Notes: a model not told the origin generated them from the letters alone. Shown: positions 27,393-37,439, counted from the stretch's first letter. The stretch: DNA of 64,000 bases from Oscillospiraceae bacterium (GCA_015067145.1 SVNA01000001.1:1-64000), one strand, 5' to 3'. Made by a program: numbers and translations.

Positions 27393-28841
27393 CTACATCG
27401 AGCCTTCTTTGCCCAACACAACTTTTATTGTCTGCAGCATAATTCTGAAATCAAGGCCCATGGACCAGTTCTGAATATACTGCCTGTCCAGTTTTACAAC
27501 CTCTTCAAAATCGGTTATATTGCTTCGGCCGCTTACCTGCCACATACCTGTTATACCAGGCTTAAACGCAAGACGTGCACGGTGATGAAGCTCGTATTTG
27601 TTCCATTCATCCTCTGTAGGAGGTCTTGTCCCTACAAGGCTCATTGTACCTGTAAGGACATTCCAGAATTGAGGAAATTCATCAAGACTCCAGTCTCTGA
27701 TATAATTACCGATTCCCTTTTTAATTGTGCCATCCGGCAGTTTTTTGCAGCCTATAATACGAGGGTCATAATCAAGCTTGAACATCATTCCGTCTTTTAC
27801 ACGGTTTTCTTTCATTAGCTCTGCTTTGCGTTCTTCCGCATCAAGATACATACTGCGGAATTTATACATTTTGAACTTTTTGCCGTTTTTACCTATTCTT
27901 GTCTGAGAAAAGAATATAGGACCCGGGGATTTAATGTATATAATCGGACCGATGATTATTGTAAGCAGTATAGTTATAAGACAACCTGCAACACCCGCCA
28001 AAATATCTATTGTTCTTTTGATTGTAGCCTGCTTATATGTAGCAGTGTTCATGCCTATAGTTATTACAGTTTTTCCTGCAATTTTTTCAACAAACTGAAC
28101 ATTGTTGAGTATATTCCCATAATACATTATTTCCTGATGGACTATTATGCCCATATCCGCCAGGTCGTTAATAAGCGTCGGCAGATAATGTGTGTTGTGA
28201 GGAAGGGAAATAAACACCTCATCAACCCATTCCCGGCACAGATACTCTGTAACTTCATCAAGCGTGGCAGTTACTTCAATACCGGAAATAAACTGGCCTT
28301 TACAGTTTTCATTGGTTATACAGATTCCCAGAATATGATATTTGCCATAATTTATATTTTGAAATTCCTGAACAACACTGTCTGCCCTGTCGTTTGTGGT
28401 AATCAGATACACCGATGAAAGGTTTGATGGTGTTTTATGACGTAATATTTTTTTCCAGACTGTTCTTGTTACATAGGAAACTACGATATAATAAATGAAC
28501 ACAAGATAAATCACAACTCTGGAATATGCAGAACTTGTTTTTGTCGAGAAGAGAAACAATGTTACCAGCAGTTCAACTATTACTGCATGTTTTATCGTAT
28601 GTGCACATTCAATATAGAATCCTCGCTTTAAAACACCTTTGAGGGAATTGTTATAAATAATAACAACAATATCTATCAGCGTATAAACCAAAGCAAGATT
28701 CAGATAAATTCCGTCTGCATATGGATTTTCTAAACCGATTCGGGATATGTAAGCGAGTACAAATGCGATATGCAAACTTATAACATCAAATATTATAAAG
28801 TCAAAGTGTTTAACCCACCCCTGCGGTTTTGTTTTATACAT
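27393..28841 (-). CDS. polyprenyl-phosphate sugar phosphotransferase (initiating transferase, bacterial sugar transferase family)
   Basis: N-terminal TM bundle, KRTIDILAG, KSPGPIFFSQTRIGKNGKKFKMYKFRSM, WSLDEFPQFWNVLTGTMSLVGTRP, KPGITGMWQVSGRS. Confidence 0.93.
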   Translation of the reverse strand: MYKTKPQGWVKHFDFIIFDVISLHIAFVLAYISRIGLENPYADGIYLNLALVYTLIDIVVIIYNNSLKGVLKRGFYIECAHTIKHAVIVELLVTLFLFSTKTSSAYSRVVIYLVFIYYIVVSYVTRTVWKKILRHKTPSNLSSVYLITTNDRADSVVQEFQNINYGKYHILGICITNENCKGQFISGIEVTATLDEVTEYLCREWVDEVFISLPHNTHYLPTLINDLADMGIIVHQEIMYYGNILNNVQFVEKIAGKTVITIGMNTATYKQATIKRTIDILAGVAGCLITILLTIIIGPIIYIKSPGPIFFSQTRIGKNGKKFKMYKFRSMYLDAEERKAELMKENRVKDGMMFKLDYDPRIIGCKKLPDGTIKKGIGNYIRDWSLDEFPQFWNVLTGTMSLVGTRPPTEDEWNKYELHHRARLAFKPGITGMWQVSGRSNITDFEEVVKLDRQYIQNWSMGLDFRIMLQTIKVVLGKEGSM

Positions 28842-28896
28842 TACGATATCCCCCTTTCTATGCTAGTTAGTAATCAATCCTGTTTAGAGTATATTT

Positions 28897-28924
28897 ATTA
28901 TATAATACCATATTAGTATGTAAA
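28897..28924 (-). promoter_or_regulatory. predicted promoter of the polysaccharide operon
   Basis: Minus strand TTTACA (28924-28919), 16-bp spacer, TATAAT (28902-28897), upstream of the sugar transferase. Confidence 0.6.
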
Positions 28925-29020
28925 AGTCTACTTATCGGCTTTATATGATATGATATAATTATGTGATTTATAAAGATAACCTTGAATTTTTTATAACTTA
29001 CAGCAAATGTATTTAATTCA

Positions 29021-29713
29021 TTAAAGTTCGACAGCTCCACCAATATCTGTGATGGTGATATCATTTATCCATTCAGTATCAACTCCAGCATCCTCACAAA
29101 ACTTTTTAATTTTGTAAAAATCAGGATGTGCGGAAATATCTCCAAAAAATAAAAGCGTATTTTTTTCAGAAAGAAATACCGATGCTCCACCGATAAAACC
29201 ATAACTGTATCCGTCCAAATTTACATATCCTTTTTCAATCAGCAGACAGTTTTTTCCTGCGTTTTGCAATGCGTTGAATATTCCATTGTCTTCTGTAATA
29301 AAATTTTCATTACCCATAACAACAGTTGCACATTTTGTGTACCCCTGTTTAACATTGATTATATTTTTTGTTTTATCTTCAAGGCTTAAATCGGCACATG
29401 TTTCAGGGTTACAAATAATGCTTTTATCGGTGATAATCATATTCAGCTTACATTCTGTCCGGTATCCGGACATAAGTTTTACAGGGGTAATACTGTACCC
29501 TAACTGCTTTAAAAGAGAAATATTATTCTTTTGACACTCCGATACAAAAATTTCTTTTTCACCTTTTTTAAGGTATAAAACATCAGCATGCAAAGAAATC
29601 GGCTCACTTACGCAGGCCGATTTTTCTGTTGGGATACATATGTATCCATACTGTTTCAATTTGTCAATTATTTTTTTATTTTCAAAATTTACGATACAAT
29701 ATTGTTTCTTCAT
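29021..29713 (-). CDS. uncharacterised protein, possibly DUF6873-type
   Basis: Single long ORF; GGASVFLSEKNTLLFFGDISAHPDFYKIKKFCEDAG; family name from memory, unverified. Confidence 0.5.
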   Translation of the reverse strand: MKKQYCIVNFENKKIIDKLKQYGYICIPTEKSACVSEPISLHADVLYLKKGEKEIFVSECQKNNISLLKQLGYSITPVKLMSGYRTECKLNMIITDKSIICNPETCADLSLEDKTKNIINVKQGYTKCATVVMGNENFITEDNGIFNALQNAGKNCLLIEKGYVNLDGYSYGFIGGASVFLSEKNTLLFFGDISAHPDFYKIKKFCEDAGVDTEWINDITITDIGGAVEL

Positions 29714-29789
29714 TTCACATTTTATTATTTGCTAAATTTTTGACCTGTACAAAAGTTATATCAAAGTTAATATCTCAGTTCTGATATAA

Positions 29790-30971
29790 TTACTCCCTGT
29801 TCAACGCCTTTATAGGCGGCATTTTCGCAGCTTTAAAACTTGGTATAAAGCTGAAGGCTACAGCTAAAATAATTGTAGCAGAAACACTTATAACTATCAA
29901 GCTATAGTCCAACGTTATTCTGTATGGTATAACATTTTCGGCAACTGTAAAAACAACCGCAACAATTATAACAGCAGCTGCTACTCCGGTGAAGCAGGAT
30001 AACAACACCGAAAGTAAAAACTCTTTTATGATATCAAATCTGCTTGCACCCATACTGATTTTTATCCCTATATCTTTTTGCTTTGTTATAACCGCTGTAT
30101 TCACACTTGACGCTACCGAAACACCACATACCACAATCGCAACACAGGAAACCGCAAAAAGTGATAAAAAAGCTGTATCCGCGATATTATATATCTGTTT
30201 TTTGTGCTGCGAAAGATTAGTAAGACTGATAGTTTTGTTGCGATATCTGTAACTTATCTCAGTTAGCTTCTGCTTAAACTCCGCTGCTTCCTGTTCTGTG
30301 TCATTACTTGTGAAAAATATCTGATCATAGCTGGATTTTACAGATAGATTTTTCATTGTTGTATGAGGAATATATATGAAATCAGGGACAACATCGCCTG
30401 ACAGTGTGTTCAGAACGTTGCTTCCCTTTTTTACAGTGCCGATAATATCAAATACTGCAGTTTTATTGCCTGTTGTTACGGTAATCTGCTTACCACATAT
30501 ATTGCTGCGTTTATAAACCTTATGTGCTATATTTTCATCAACAAGACATACAAACGCATTGCTTTCTATATCCTGTCTGTTGATCATTCTGCCTTCTGTA
30601 ATCTGCAGGGAAACAATTTCAGGTGCCTGTTCGTTCACTCCCCATCCTACAGTTTCTATTCTGACTCCATTCGAGAATACAGCTTCAATATTGTTTACAA
30701 TAACAGGAGTTACGTCTTCAATATCCCCCATTGATGCTATATTGTTATACAGTGATATATCGGTAACATTTTCACCATCGCTGTTATACGCCGCAACTGC
30801 AAGACCATTCATCCCCATAGCATTCATTTCATCTGTAATTATCTGTTTTCCGCTTTCTGAAACTGCAGAAACACCAAATGATGCAACCACTGAAATAACA
30901 ACTGCAACAACAGCCGTTTTGAAGGGCAAAATCTCTTTTACATATCGATAAAATACTTTTTTAATATTCAT
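29790..30971 (-). CDS. FtsX/MacB-type ABC transporter permease
   Basis: N-terminal TM, MacB-like extracytoplasmic domain, C-terminal FtsX: KQKDIGIKISMGASRFDIIKEFLLSVLL... PSFKAAKMPPIKALNRE. Confidence 0.88.
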   Translation of the reverse strand: MNIKKVFYRYVKEILPFKTAVVAVVISVVASFGVSAVSESGKQIITDEMNAMGMNGLAVAAYNSDGENVTDISLYNNIASMGDIEDVTPVIVNNIEAVFSNGVRIETVGWGVNEQAPEIVSLQITEGRMINRQDIESNAFVCLVDENIAHKVYKRSNICGKQITVTTGNKTAVFDIIGTVKKGSNVLNTLSGDVVPDFIYIPHTTMKNLSVKSSYDQIFFTSNDTEQEAAEFKQKLTEISYRYRNKTISLTNLSQHKKQIYNIADTAFLSLFAVSCVAIVVCGVSVASSVNTAVITKQKDIGIKISMGASRFDIIKEFLLSVLLSCFTGVAAAVIIVAVVFTVAENVIPYRITLDYSLIVISVSATIILAVAFSFIPSFKAAKMPPIKALNRE

Positions 30972-31896
30972 ATTTTATTAATGAATTTCCTTTTACTGTC
31001 TGATTATTTTTTATAAATAACGTCTTTTTATCAAAATCAGTGAGTATTTCCACACTGCCTTCCATTTCCGTACCTGTTTCTACATATTTTTTCACGGTAC
31101 TGCCATTTATTAATATCTTTACATATTCTCCGTTTTCATCCTGACCTATATATTCATAGGGCAACGTAAGAATTTCCCTGAATGGTTTTATAATCGTTCC
31201 CGAAATTTCCAACCCAGATATTATATAATCATCAATAGTATCTATATCAGCAAAAACATCAACAACCGTTTTATTGCCTGTAAGCGTTTTCTCTTTTCGT
31301 ATCTGTGCTGTTTTTTTGTTCAATGTCGCCGTATATATTCTTTCCGGTGCAATATCAGGACTGAAGCTGACTTTATCTCCCACTGCTACCCGTGAATAAT
31401 CCTCCTGATTAATCGTAAGCTTAACCAACATATCATCATCTGACTCTATAATGCATATCTGCTCATCAGATAAAACAACTGAACCTTCTGCAATGGTAAG
31501 GTTTTTTACAACTCCACTGCCAGAAGCATATATTTCTTCTGAAATTCCCATTATAACGCTTTTATCCATCGAAATTTCTGCCACAAGATGTTCTGTGAAG
31601 TTATATTCCTTTACAACATTTTCCATCTTATCTATATCAATAGTAAACATAAGCTGTCCTTTATTGACATAACTGTTTTCACTGATAAAACATTCTTTTA
31701 TATACACCGGATACGACAGCTTTATCGGTGTATATTTGGAAGCTTCTATACTTCCGACAACTTCCATAGCCGACTGATAGACTGTATTTTTCAGGTGAGT
31801 TACATTTACAGTTTCTGCATTTTTAAAATAAAAAAACGGCAATGCAACGATTATTATAACCAGCGAAAACACAATCCTTACGTATAATTTGTACAT
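30961..31896 (-). CDS. HlyD-like efflux periplasmic adaptor protein
   Basis: TM anchor, biotinyl-lipoyl-like segments, AVGDKVSFSPD; start at ATG 31896 preceded by TGAGGTG. Confidence 0.7.
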   Translation of the reverse strand: MYKLYVRIVFSLVIIIVALPFFYFKNAETVNVTHLKNTVYQSAMEVVGSIEASKYTPIKLSYPVYIKECFISENSYVNKGQLMFTIDIDKMENVVKEYNFTEHLVAEISMDKSVIMGISEEIYASGSGVVKNLTIAEGSVVLSDEQICIIESDDDMLVKLTINQEDYSRVAVGDKVSFSPDIAPERIYTATLNKKTAQIRKEKTLTGNKTVVDVFADIDTIDDYIISGLEISGTIIKPFREILTLPYEYIGQDENGEYVKILINGSTVKKYVETGTEMEGSVEILTDFDKKTLFIKNNQTVKGNSLIKYEY

Positions 31897-31903
31897 AAAA
31901 AAC

Positions 31904-31946
31904 ACCTCATTTATCCTACAGCTAATTATTGCAGAATAAATGAGGT
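31904..31946 (-). terminator. radA terminator hairpin overlapping the SD of the next gene
   Basis: Minus strand ACCTCATTTATtCTGC...GTAGgATAAATGAGGTGTTTTTT; SD of the adaptor gene in the 3' arm. Confidence 0.75.
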
Positions 31947-31953
31947 TTAATCA

Positions 31954-33333
31954 TTATATTAATTTTATTGCCTGTTTGATATTGCTTACACCATAAATTT
32001 CCAGATTATAATCTCCGGTGCTTATTTTACTCATACAATGATATGGAATAATTGCACGTTTAAAACCAAGTCTTTCTATTTCCTTTAACCTGGAATCTAT
32101 ATTTGTAACGGCTCTCACCTCACCGCCAAGTCCGACTTCGCCTATTACAACCAGGTCGTCAGGGATTGATTTTTCTCCAAGACCTGAAATAACACTCATG
32201 ATAACAGCTAAATCTATGGATGTTTCGTCAAGTTCAAGACCGCCTACAACATTTACATAGATATCAAGATTCTGCATATAGTATCCCGCACGTTTTTCCA
32301 TAACAGCAAGCAGCAGATTAAGGCGGTTGTAATCAATGCCGCTGGATGCACGCCTTGGTGTACCAAAACCTGTTTTTGTCGCCAGGGCCTGAATTTCGGT
32401 CAGAATTGGGCGTGTTCCCTCTATAATACAGGTAACACAGCTTCCGCTTACAGAAGTACTCCTGCCCTCTAAAAGCAGCATTGACGGGTTGTTGATTTCC
32501 ACTATCCCCTTTGTTGTCATATCAAACATACCGATTTCATTTGTGGAGCCATATCGGTTTTTGCTTGCACGGAGAATTTTATAAGGAAGTGTTTTATCTC
32601 CTTCAAAGTACAGAACAGTATCTACAATATGTTCCATAACCTTTGGCCCTGCTATAGCACCATCCTTGTTGACATGTCCTACAATAAACAGAGATGTCCC
32701 CACTTTTTTTGCCGTGCCAAGCAGTAATGCCGTGGATTCTCTCACCTGTGATACACTGCCTGGACTGGATGATATCTCGTAATAGTTCATCGTCTGTATA
32801 GAATCTATAACCATAACATCAGGTTTATACTCTTCCATACTTCTGCATATAGCAAGAACATCAGTTTCACTGGCAATGGCTATATTTTTTCCGTCAATAC
32901 CAAGCCGGTTGGCCCGCAGCTTAATCTGATTTACAGATTCCTCACCGCTGATATATACAACTTTATGTGAATTACAGATATTTCCGCAGATCTGAAGCAA
33001 TAATGTAGATTTACCTGCACCAGGTTCACCGCCGATAAGCATACCTGCCCCCTGAACAATGCCGCCACCAAGAACACGGTCAAGTTCACCTATACCTGTT
33101 TTAATTCTGATATGATTGTCATCAGCATCTATCTGATGCAATTCCTGAAATTCTATGGAATTGGCAAAAATAATCCCGCTGCTGTTTTTGGAGGAAGCCG
33201 ATTTGGGTTGCTGTACAACAACATCTTCTTCCAGTGTATTCCACGCTCTGCAGGAGGAACACTGCCCCTGCCATTTATGATAAGTTTCTCCGCATTCGGA
33301 ACATACATATACAGTTTTGAGTTTTTCTTTCAT
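31954..33333 (-). CDS. radA: DNA repair protein RadA
   Basis: Zinc finger CSECGETYHKWQGQCSSCRAWNTL, GGEPGAGKST, RadA KNRYGSTNEIG motif, Lon-like C-terminal domain. Confidence 0.96.
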   Translation of the reverse strand: MKEKLKTVYVCSECGETYHKWQGQCSSCRAWNTLEEDVVVQQPKSASSKNSSGIIFANSIEFQELHQIDADDNHIRIKTGIGELDRVLGGGIVQGAGMLIGGEPGAGKSTLLLQICGNICNSHKVVYISGEESVNQIKLRANRLGIDGKNIAIASETDVLAICRSMEEYKPDVMVIDSIQTMNYYEISSSPGSVSQVRESTALLLGTAKKVGTSLFIVGHVNKDGAIAGPKVMEHIVDTVLYFEGDKTLPYKILRASKNRYGSTNEIGMFDMTTKGIVEINNPSMLLLEGRSTSVSGSCVTCIIEGTRPILTEIQALATKTGFGTPRRASSGIDYNRLNLLLAVMEKRAGYYMQNLDIYVNVVGGLELDETSIDLAVIMSVISGLGEKSIPDDLVVIGEVGLGGEVRAVTNIDSRLKEIERLGFKRAIIPYHCMSKISTGDYNLEIYGVSNIKQAIKLI

Positions 33334-33420
33334 TTACAACCTCAAACTAACAACATTTAATTTTACAACCGTTAGTTGTATTTTAAGATATATATGTATT
33401 TTTGTCAATATATACAAGAA

Positions 33421-33454
33421 AAAACAGCTGATCAAATATATAACAGCTGTTTTA
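33421..33454 (-). terminator. intrinsic terminator
   Basis: AAAACAGCTG...CAGCTGTTTTTT. Confidence 0.75.
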
Positions 33455-33460
33455 TGATTT

Positions 33461-34234
33461 CTAATTATTTTTAACTTTCCAGTGTTTATATTCTGGACAT
33501 ACGTATCTGCCTTTATCCTGAGTATCCTTACGAACATTAATTGCCTGTTTAGGACAATGATGCAGACAGGCAAGACAGCCAATACATTTGTTTGAAAAAA
33601 CAGGCTTTTTATCCTGCATGGATATATTGTTTACAGGACATCCCGATACACATTTTCCACAGGAGATGCAGTTGGCACCAACATTAAAGCTCTGCTTTTT
33701 AACCATAAACTTGTTGAATCCCGCATTAACAGCAGATGACATAAGTGCCGCAAATGGTGTTTTGTCTTCCTTGCAGAGTGTATCTCCTGCTTTTATTGCT
33801 GCAACAATTTTACTGAGTTTTGGAATCACCTTGCCAAGATTTTTTTCAGCGTCCTTCGGCTTTGGCATTTTCTCCATAAACAGATAATTGTTCTGCATTT
33901 CCACACCAATATATCCTGTAAAGTTCATAGCCTTGTCAGTGAACATTCTCTTGAGATATTTATCTGCATTGCCGCTGTTTTCACCCATTGTAGCGATGCA
34001 ATACACTGTTTTATTGCCTTTTAATTCAGCATTTTTCAACAATTCCTCAATCACTCTAGGAAAACGCCATGCGTAAATCGGTGCTACAACAATATACGGC
34101 TTTTCGCTTTCACAAATCAGGTTTTCGTTGCTTTTAAGCATTTTATTCATTGAAACTGTTATATCTTCCAGCTGTTCAGCCAGATAATCTGCAACAAATT
34201 TACTGTTTCCTGTTCCTGTAAAATATAAAATCAT
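33461..34234 (-). CDS. EFR1-type flavodoxin/ferredoxin fusion
   Basis: MILYFTGTGNSKFVADYLA flavodoxin motif; CISCGKCVSGCP and CIGCLACLHHCP 4Fe-4S motifs. Confidence 0.9.
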   Translation of the reverse strand: MILYFTGTGNSKFVADYLAEQLEDITVSMNKMLKSNENLICESEKPYIVVAPIYAWRFPRVIEELLKNAELKGNKTVYCIATMGENSGNADKYLKRMFTDKAMNFTGYIGVEMQNNYLFMEKMPKPKDAEKNLGKVIPKLSKIVAAIKAGDTLCKEDKTPFAALMSSAVNAGFNKFMVKKQSFNVGANCISCGKCVSGCPVNNISMQDKKPVFSNKCIGCLACLHHCPKQAINVRKDTQDKGRYVCPEYKHWKVKNN

Positions 34235-34270
34235 AATTTAATCTCCTGTTATAAATTTATATAAATATTC

Positions 34271-34951
34271 TTACCAGATAAACGGTATCAGACGGTATTT
34301 AACTTTGTTTTTGTATTCTTTATATCCGTTAAGTTCCTTTTCAAGCAGCTGTTCCTCATCCTTGATACGGGCAACTATAACAATCGGATAAACAAGCATA
34401 ATTGCAAAGGATATCCACGAGCAAAGCACAAGAGGAATTGATAAAAATAAAAGTAATGTAGCCATATACATAGGATGCCGCACAATGCCATATAACCCCG
34501 TATCTATCACCTGTTGATTTTCCTGCACCTCTACAGTTCGTGAAAGATATGCATTTTCTCGCATAACCTCTGCATATAATCCATAAGAAATCAATAATAC
34601 TACAGATGCTGCTGCAACAATCCAATATGGAACAACTGTAAGCTTAAATCTGTAGTCAATGCCAGCCATTAAAAACGATATCATAAAGGCTATACCTGAA
34701 ACAGCAACTACTTTGCTCTGGGTTTTTCTTTTCTCCTTTGAGTTAAGCCTTTTTTCCAACAACTTCGGTGATTTAATCAATAAAATCAATCCGAGAAAAA
34801 ACATTGGTATAAATAATAATGCAATAAAAAGCCATCCGTTGACATAGCTGACTGTTCCTGCGGGGATAAACAACAGTAATGAAACAATAACAAGACCCAT
34901 AAAATATTTAATCAGTGCATTTAATGCTAGTTTATATTTGCTATGCTGCAT
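34271..34951 (-). CDS. isoprenylcysteine carboxyl methyltransferase (ICMT)-like membrane protein
   Basis: GLYGIVRHPMYMATLLLFLSIPLVL and RIKDEEQLLEKELNGYKEYKNKVKYRLIPFIW. Confidence 0.85.
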   Translation of the reverse strand: MQHSKYKLALNALIKYFMGLVIVSLLLFIPAGTVSYVNGWLFIALLFIPMFFLGLILLIKSPKLLEKRLNSKEKRKTQSKVVAVSGIAFMISFLMAGIDYRFKLTVVPYWIVAAASVVLLISYGLYAEVMRENAYLSRTVEVQENQQVIDTGLYGIVRHPMYMATLLLFLSIPLVLCSWISFAIMLVYPIVIVARIKDEEQLLEKELNGYKEYKNKVKYRLIPFIW

Positions 34952-35017
34952 ATTTATTCCCCCTGCTATTTCAATCTATTTTAATTATATATTTTTCAGT
35001 TTATATTGTAAACAAAG

Positions 35018-35048
35018 AAAACCGCCGTATTATATATACAGCGGTTTT
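35018..35048 (-). terminator. intrinsic terminator
   Basis: AAAACCGCTGTATATATAATACGGCGGTTTT. Confidence 0.7.
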
Positions 35049-35061
35049 GAGTTCAATTTAA

Positions 35062-35928
35062 TTATTCAACTTCAATAAGTTCGTATTCTCTGCTGCCGTA
35101 GCCAAGTTTACCAGCTGCTTCAACTGTGAGAACACCGTTGCGGCTTTCAATTCTCTCAAGGAGATGGTCTCTGCCCGGGTCATTGGAAGCATATACAAGG
35201 TCAAGACAAGCCTGGTCGATTGCGATTGGGTCTGTTGAAACAAGGATGCCAATATCAGCCATACATGGATCTTCAGCTTTTGCACAGCAGTCACAGTCAA
35301 CAGACATATTCATCATAACGTTGATGTATGCTGCGTTGCCTTCAAAATAATCTACAACACTTCCTGCTGCATCTGCCATGGATTCAAGGAACAAGTCGTG
35401 TTCTGCTGTCCAGATTTTTTCAGGTTCGCCTGCACCGTGAATATACGCTTTACCAAAGGAAGAAGCTACACCGATTGAGAGCTGTTTGAGTGCACCGCCA
35501 AAACCGCCCATTGGATGGCCTTTAAAGTGAGAAAGAACGAGCATAGAATCATATTTGAGAAGGTTTTTACCAACGTAGTTTTCTTTGATGATTTTGCCGT
35601 TTGGAATTGGAAGCACTACATCCGGACCTTCTGCATCCATAAGGTCAAAGTCAAAGTATTTGCTCCAGCCGTGTTCTTCGATGAGTTTAACGTGTTTTTC
35701 TGTTGTGTTGCGTTCACCGTCATAAGCTGTGTTACATTCAACAACTGTACCTTTAACTTCGTCAATGATAGGTTTCCAGAACTCCGGTTTAAGGAAATTC
35801 TGGTTGCCTTTTTCACCGGAATGAAGTTTGATTGCTACCTTGCCTGGAAGTTCTTTGCCGAGCATATTGTAAAGTTCAAGCACTTTTTCAGGTGTGATTG
35901 TTCTGGAAAAATAAACTTTTGCGGCCAT
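35062..35928 (-). CDS. DUF362 domain-containing protein
   Basis: KVAIKLHSGEKGNQNFLKPEFWKPIID, LSHFKGHPMGGFGGALKQLSIG, STDPIAIDQACLDLV. Confidence 0.85.
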   Translation of the reverse strand: MAAKVYFSRTITPEKVLELYNMLGKELPGKVAIKLHSGEKGNQNFLKPEFWKPIIDEVKGTVVECNTAYDGERNTTEKHVKLIEEHGWSKYFDFDLMDAEGPDVVLPIPNGKIIKENYVGKNLLKYDSMLVLSHFKGHPMGGFGGALKQLSIGVASSFGKAYIHGAGEPEKIWTAEHDLFLESMADAAGSVVDYFEGNAAYINVMMNMSVDCDCCAKAEDPCMADIGILVSTDPIAIDQACLDLVYASNDPGRDHLLERIESRNGVLTVEAAGKLGYGSREYELIEVE

Positions 35929-36002
35929 TAATATCTCCTCCGTATTTTTGGGTTTTATTCATTAATTAGATTTTACTAAATATAATTTAAGATATCAAGA
36001 TA

Positions 36003-36515
36003 TTATTTGTTTTTAATCTTCTTTGTAATAAATTTTACAAATTCTTCATCGGTGCCCTCAACAAAAGCACCTTTTTCCACCCTTAAAACAGCATTTTCAT
36101 TTTTGAAAAGCAGATAATATCTGTCGGTCTCTTCAAACTTTTTATATTCATGATATTTAAAGGCGGTCACTGTGTTTCCGTCAGTAACTTTGATATCTTT
36201 GTCAAATGTAATTGTGCGGTACCATTTGCCATCAGGCTGGTTTTCAATTATCTGTTTATACTGTTTTGTGTTTGTTTTATTGCGTTGGAAAAGCAGTTTG
36301 TACAGAAATGCAAAGCAAAGCACAAGGCTGATTACAGCAATAGGCAGTGCATCAGAAACAAAACAAACAATGCCGTTTACTGCCATTACTGCCATTGCAA
36401 AAATCTGCAGCAGCTTCCAGTTTTTAATCTTCTTTTTTGCCTTTTTACCTATCGGATTGTTACACAGGTAAAGGTATTTTTCCAGTGTAATCTCAGATTT
36501 ATTTTCAAATCTCAT
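36003..36515 (-). CDS. YcxB-like membrane protein (tentative)
   Basis: Two TM helices followed by PH-like C-terminal domain (YHEYKKFEETDRYYLLFKNENAVLRVEKGAF). Confidence 0.5.
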   Translation of the reverse strand: MRFENKSEITLEKYLYLCNNPIGKKAKKKIKNWKLLQIFAMAVMAVNGIVCFVSDALPIAVISLVLCFAFLYKLLFQRNKTNTKQYKQIIENQPDGKWYRTITFDKDIKVTDGNTVTAFKYHEYKKFEETDRYYLLFKNENAVLRVEKGAFVEGTDEEFVKFITKKIKNK

Positions 36516-36548
36516 TTATTTACCTCTTATATATTATTAATGATATCA

Positions 36549-36989
36549 TTATAACTTTAACTGATGGTCTTTGTAAAGCCAAATAAGCTCCATTATATGA
36601 CCTATATTTCCATATCCTGCATACTGACTGCTGTCAAAGAAATTTTTATCAAGTTCTGACCAGTACAGCGGATGTTTTTCCTCTTTGAGAACAACGTCTT
36701 TGTTAAGCCTGCCTACATATACTTCCACATAACAATTATCCAATGGATAGGTAAAATCCACAAGATGTGTAAGTTTTATATCATCAGCAGCAACGCCGCT
36801 TTCTTCTGTCATTTCTCTGTATGCCGCAGCATATCCGTCCTCACCTATTTCTATTTTACCGCCCACGAAATTTGATAATCCTTTATACGGCTCTTTTACT
36901 CGGCGGCACATAAGCATTCTGTCCAGCTCTTTATTGAATACAACAATAACATTATATCCCTGCATTTTACTCTCCTGATTTAAAAACAA
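36549..36989 (-). CDS. NUDIX hydrolase
   Basis: Nudix box GGKIEIGEDGYAAAYREMTEESGV. Confidence 0.92.
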   Translation of the reverse strand: MFLNQESKMQGYNVIVVFNKELDRMLMCRRVKEPYKGLSNFVGGKIEIGEDGYAAAYREMTEESGVAADDIKLTHLVDFTYPLDNCYVEVYVGRLNKDVVLKEEKHPLYWSELDKNFFDSSQYAGYGNIGHIMELIWLYKDHQLKL

Positions 36990-37437
36990 ATATTCCGTCA
37001 GAAAAATTATAATTTGATTTTGTATATTCGCTTATGATGTGTTCCCAAAACTGAAATGCCTTTTCACTTCCATAAGATGGCGAAACTTCCCATATACCCT
37101 TATACATATCAAATAACTTATATGCTATACATTTTCCAATTTTTTGTCTGCGATATTTTGGAATAATCATAAACTCGGCAACACTGTGACCTGTATCAGA
37201 CTTTTGCATATAAGTATTTACCATTGCAAAACCCAACAGCCTGTCATCGTCAGATTTAATCAAATATGCATCTCTGTCTTTATCTGTAAAATAACTGTCA
37301 AACCATTTATATTCAAACAATGCATCACTATTCATTTCATTTAAATCAGTTTCGCTTTCTTCAAACAATGAATATTGCAACAGTTGATGCAAAATCTGTC
37401 TATCGGCACAGGTTACTTTATACAATTTACAGTTCAT
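36967..37437 (-). CDS. GNAT family N-acetyltransferase
   Basis: SVAEFMIIPKYRRQKIGKCIAYKLFDMYKGIWEV. Confidence 0.85.
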   Translation of the reverse strand: MNCKLYKVTCADRQILHQLLQYSLFEESETDLNEMNSDALFEYKWFDSYFTDKDRDAYLIKSDDDRLLGFAMVNTYMQKSDTGHSVAEFMIIPKYRRQKIGKCIAYKLFDMYKGIWEVSPSYGSEKAFQFWEHIISEYTKSNYNFSDGIFVFKSGE

Positions 37438-37439
37438 AA

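Noticed and set aside
28842-29020. Invertible promoter upstream of the polysaccharide operon (given the nearby Xer-type gene)
   Set aside because: No flanking inverted repeats seen, and no obvious copy of the 12858-12887 palindrome arms there.
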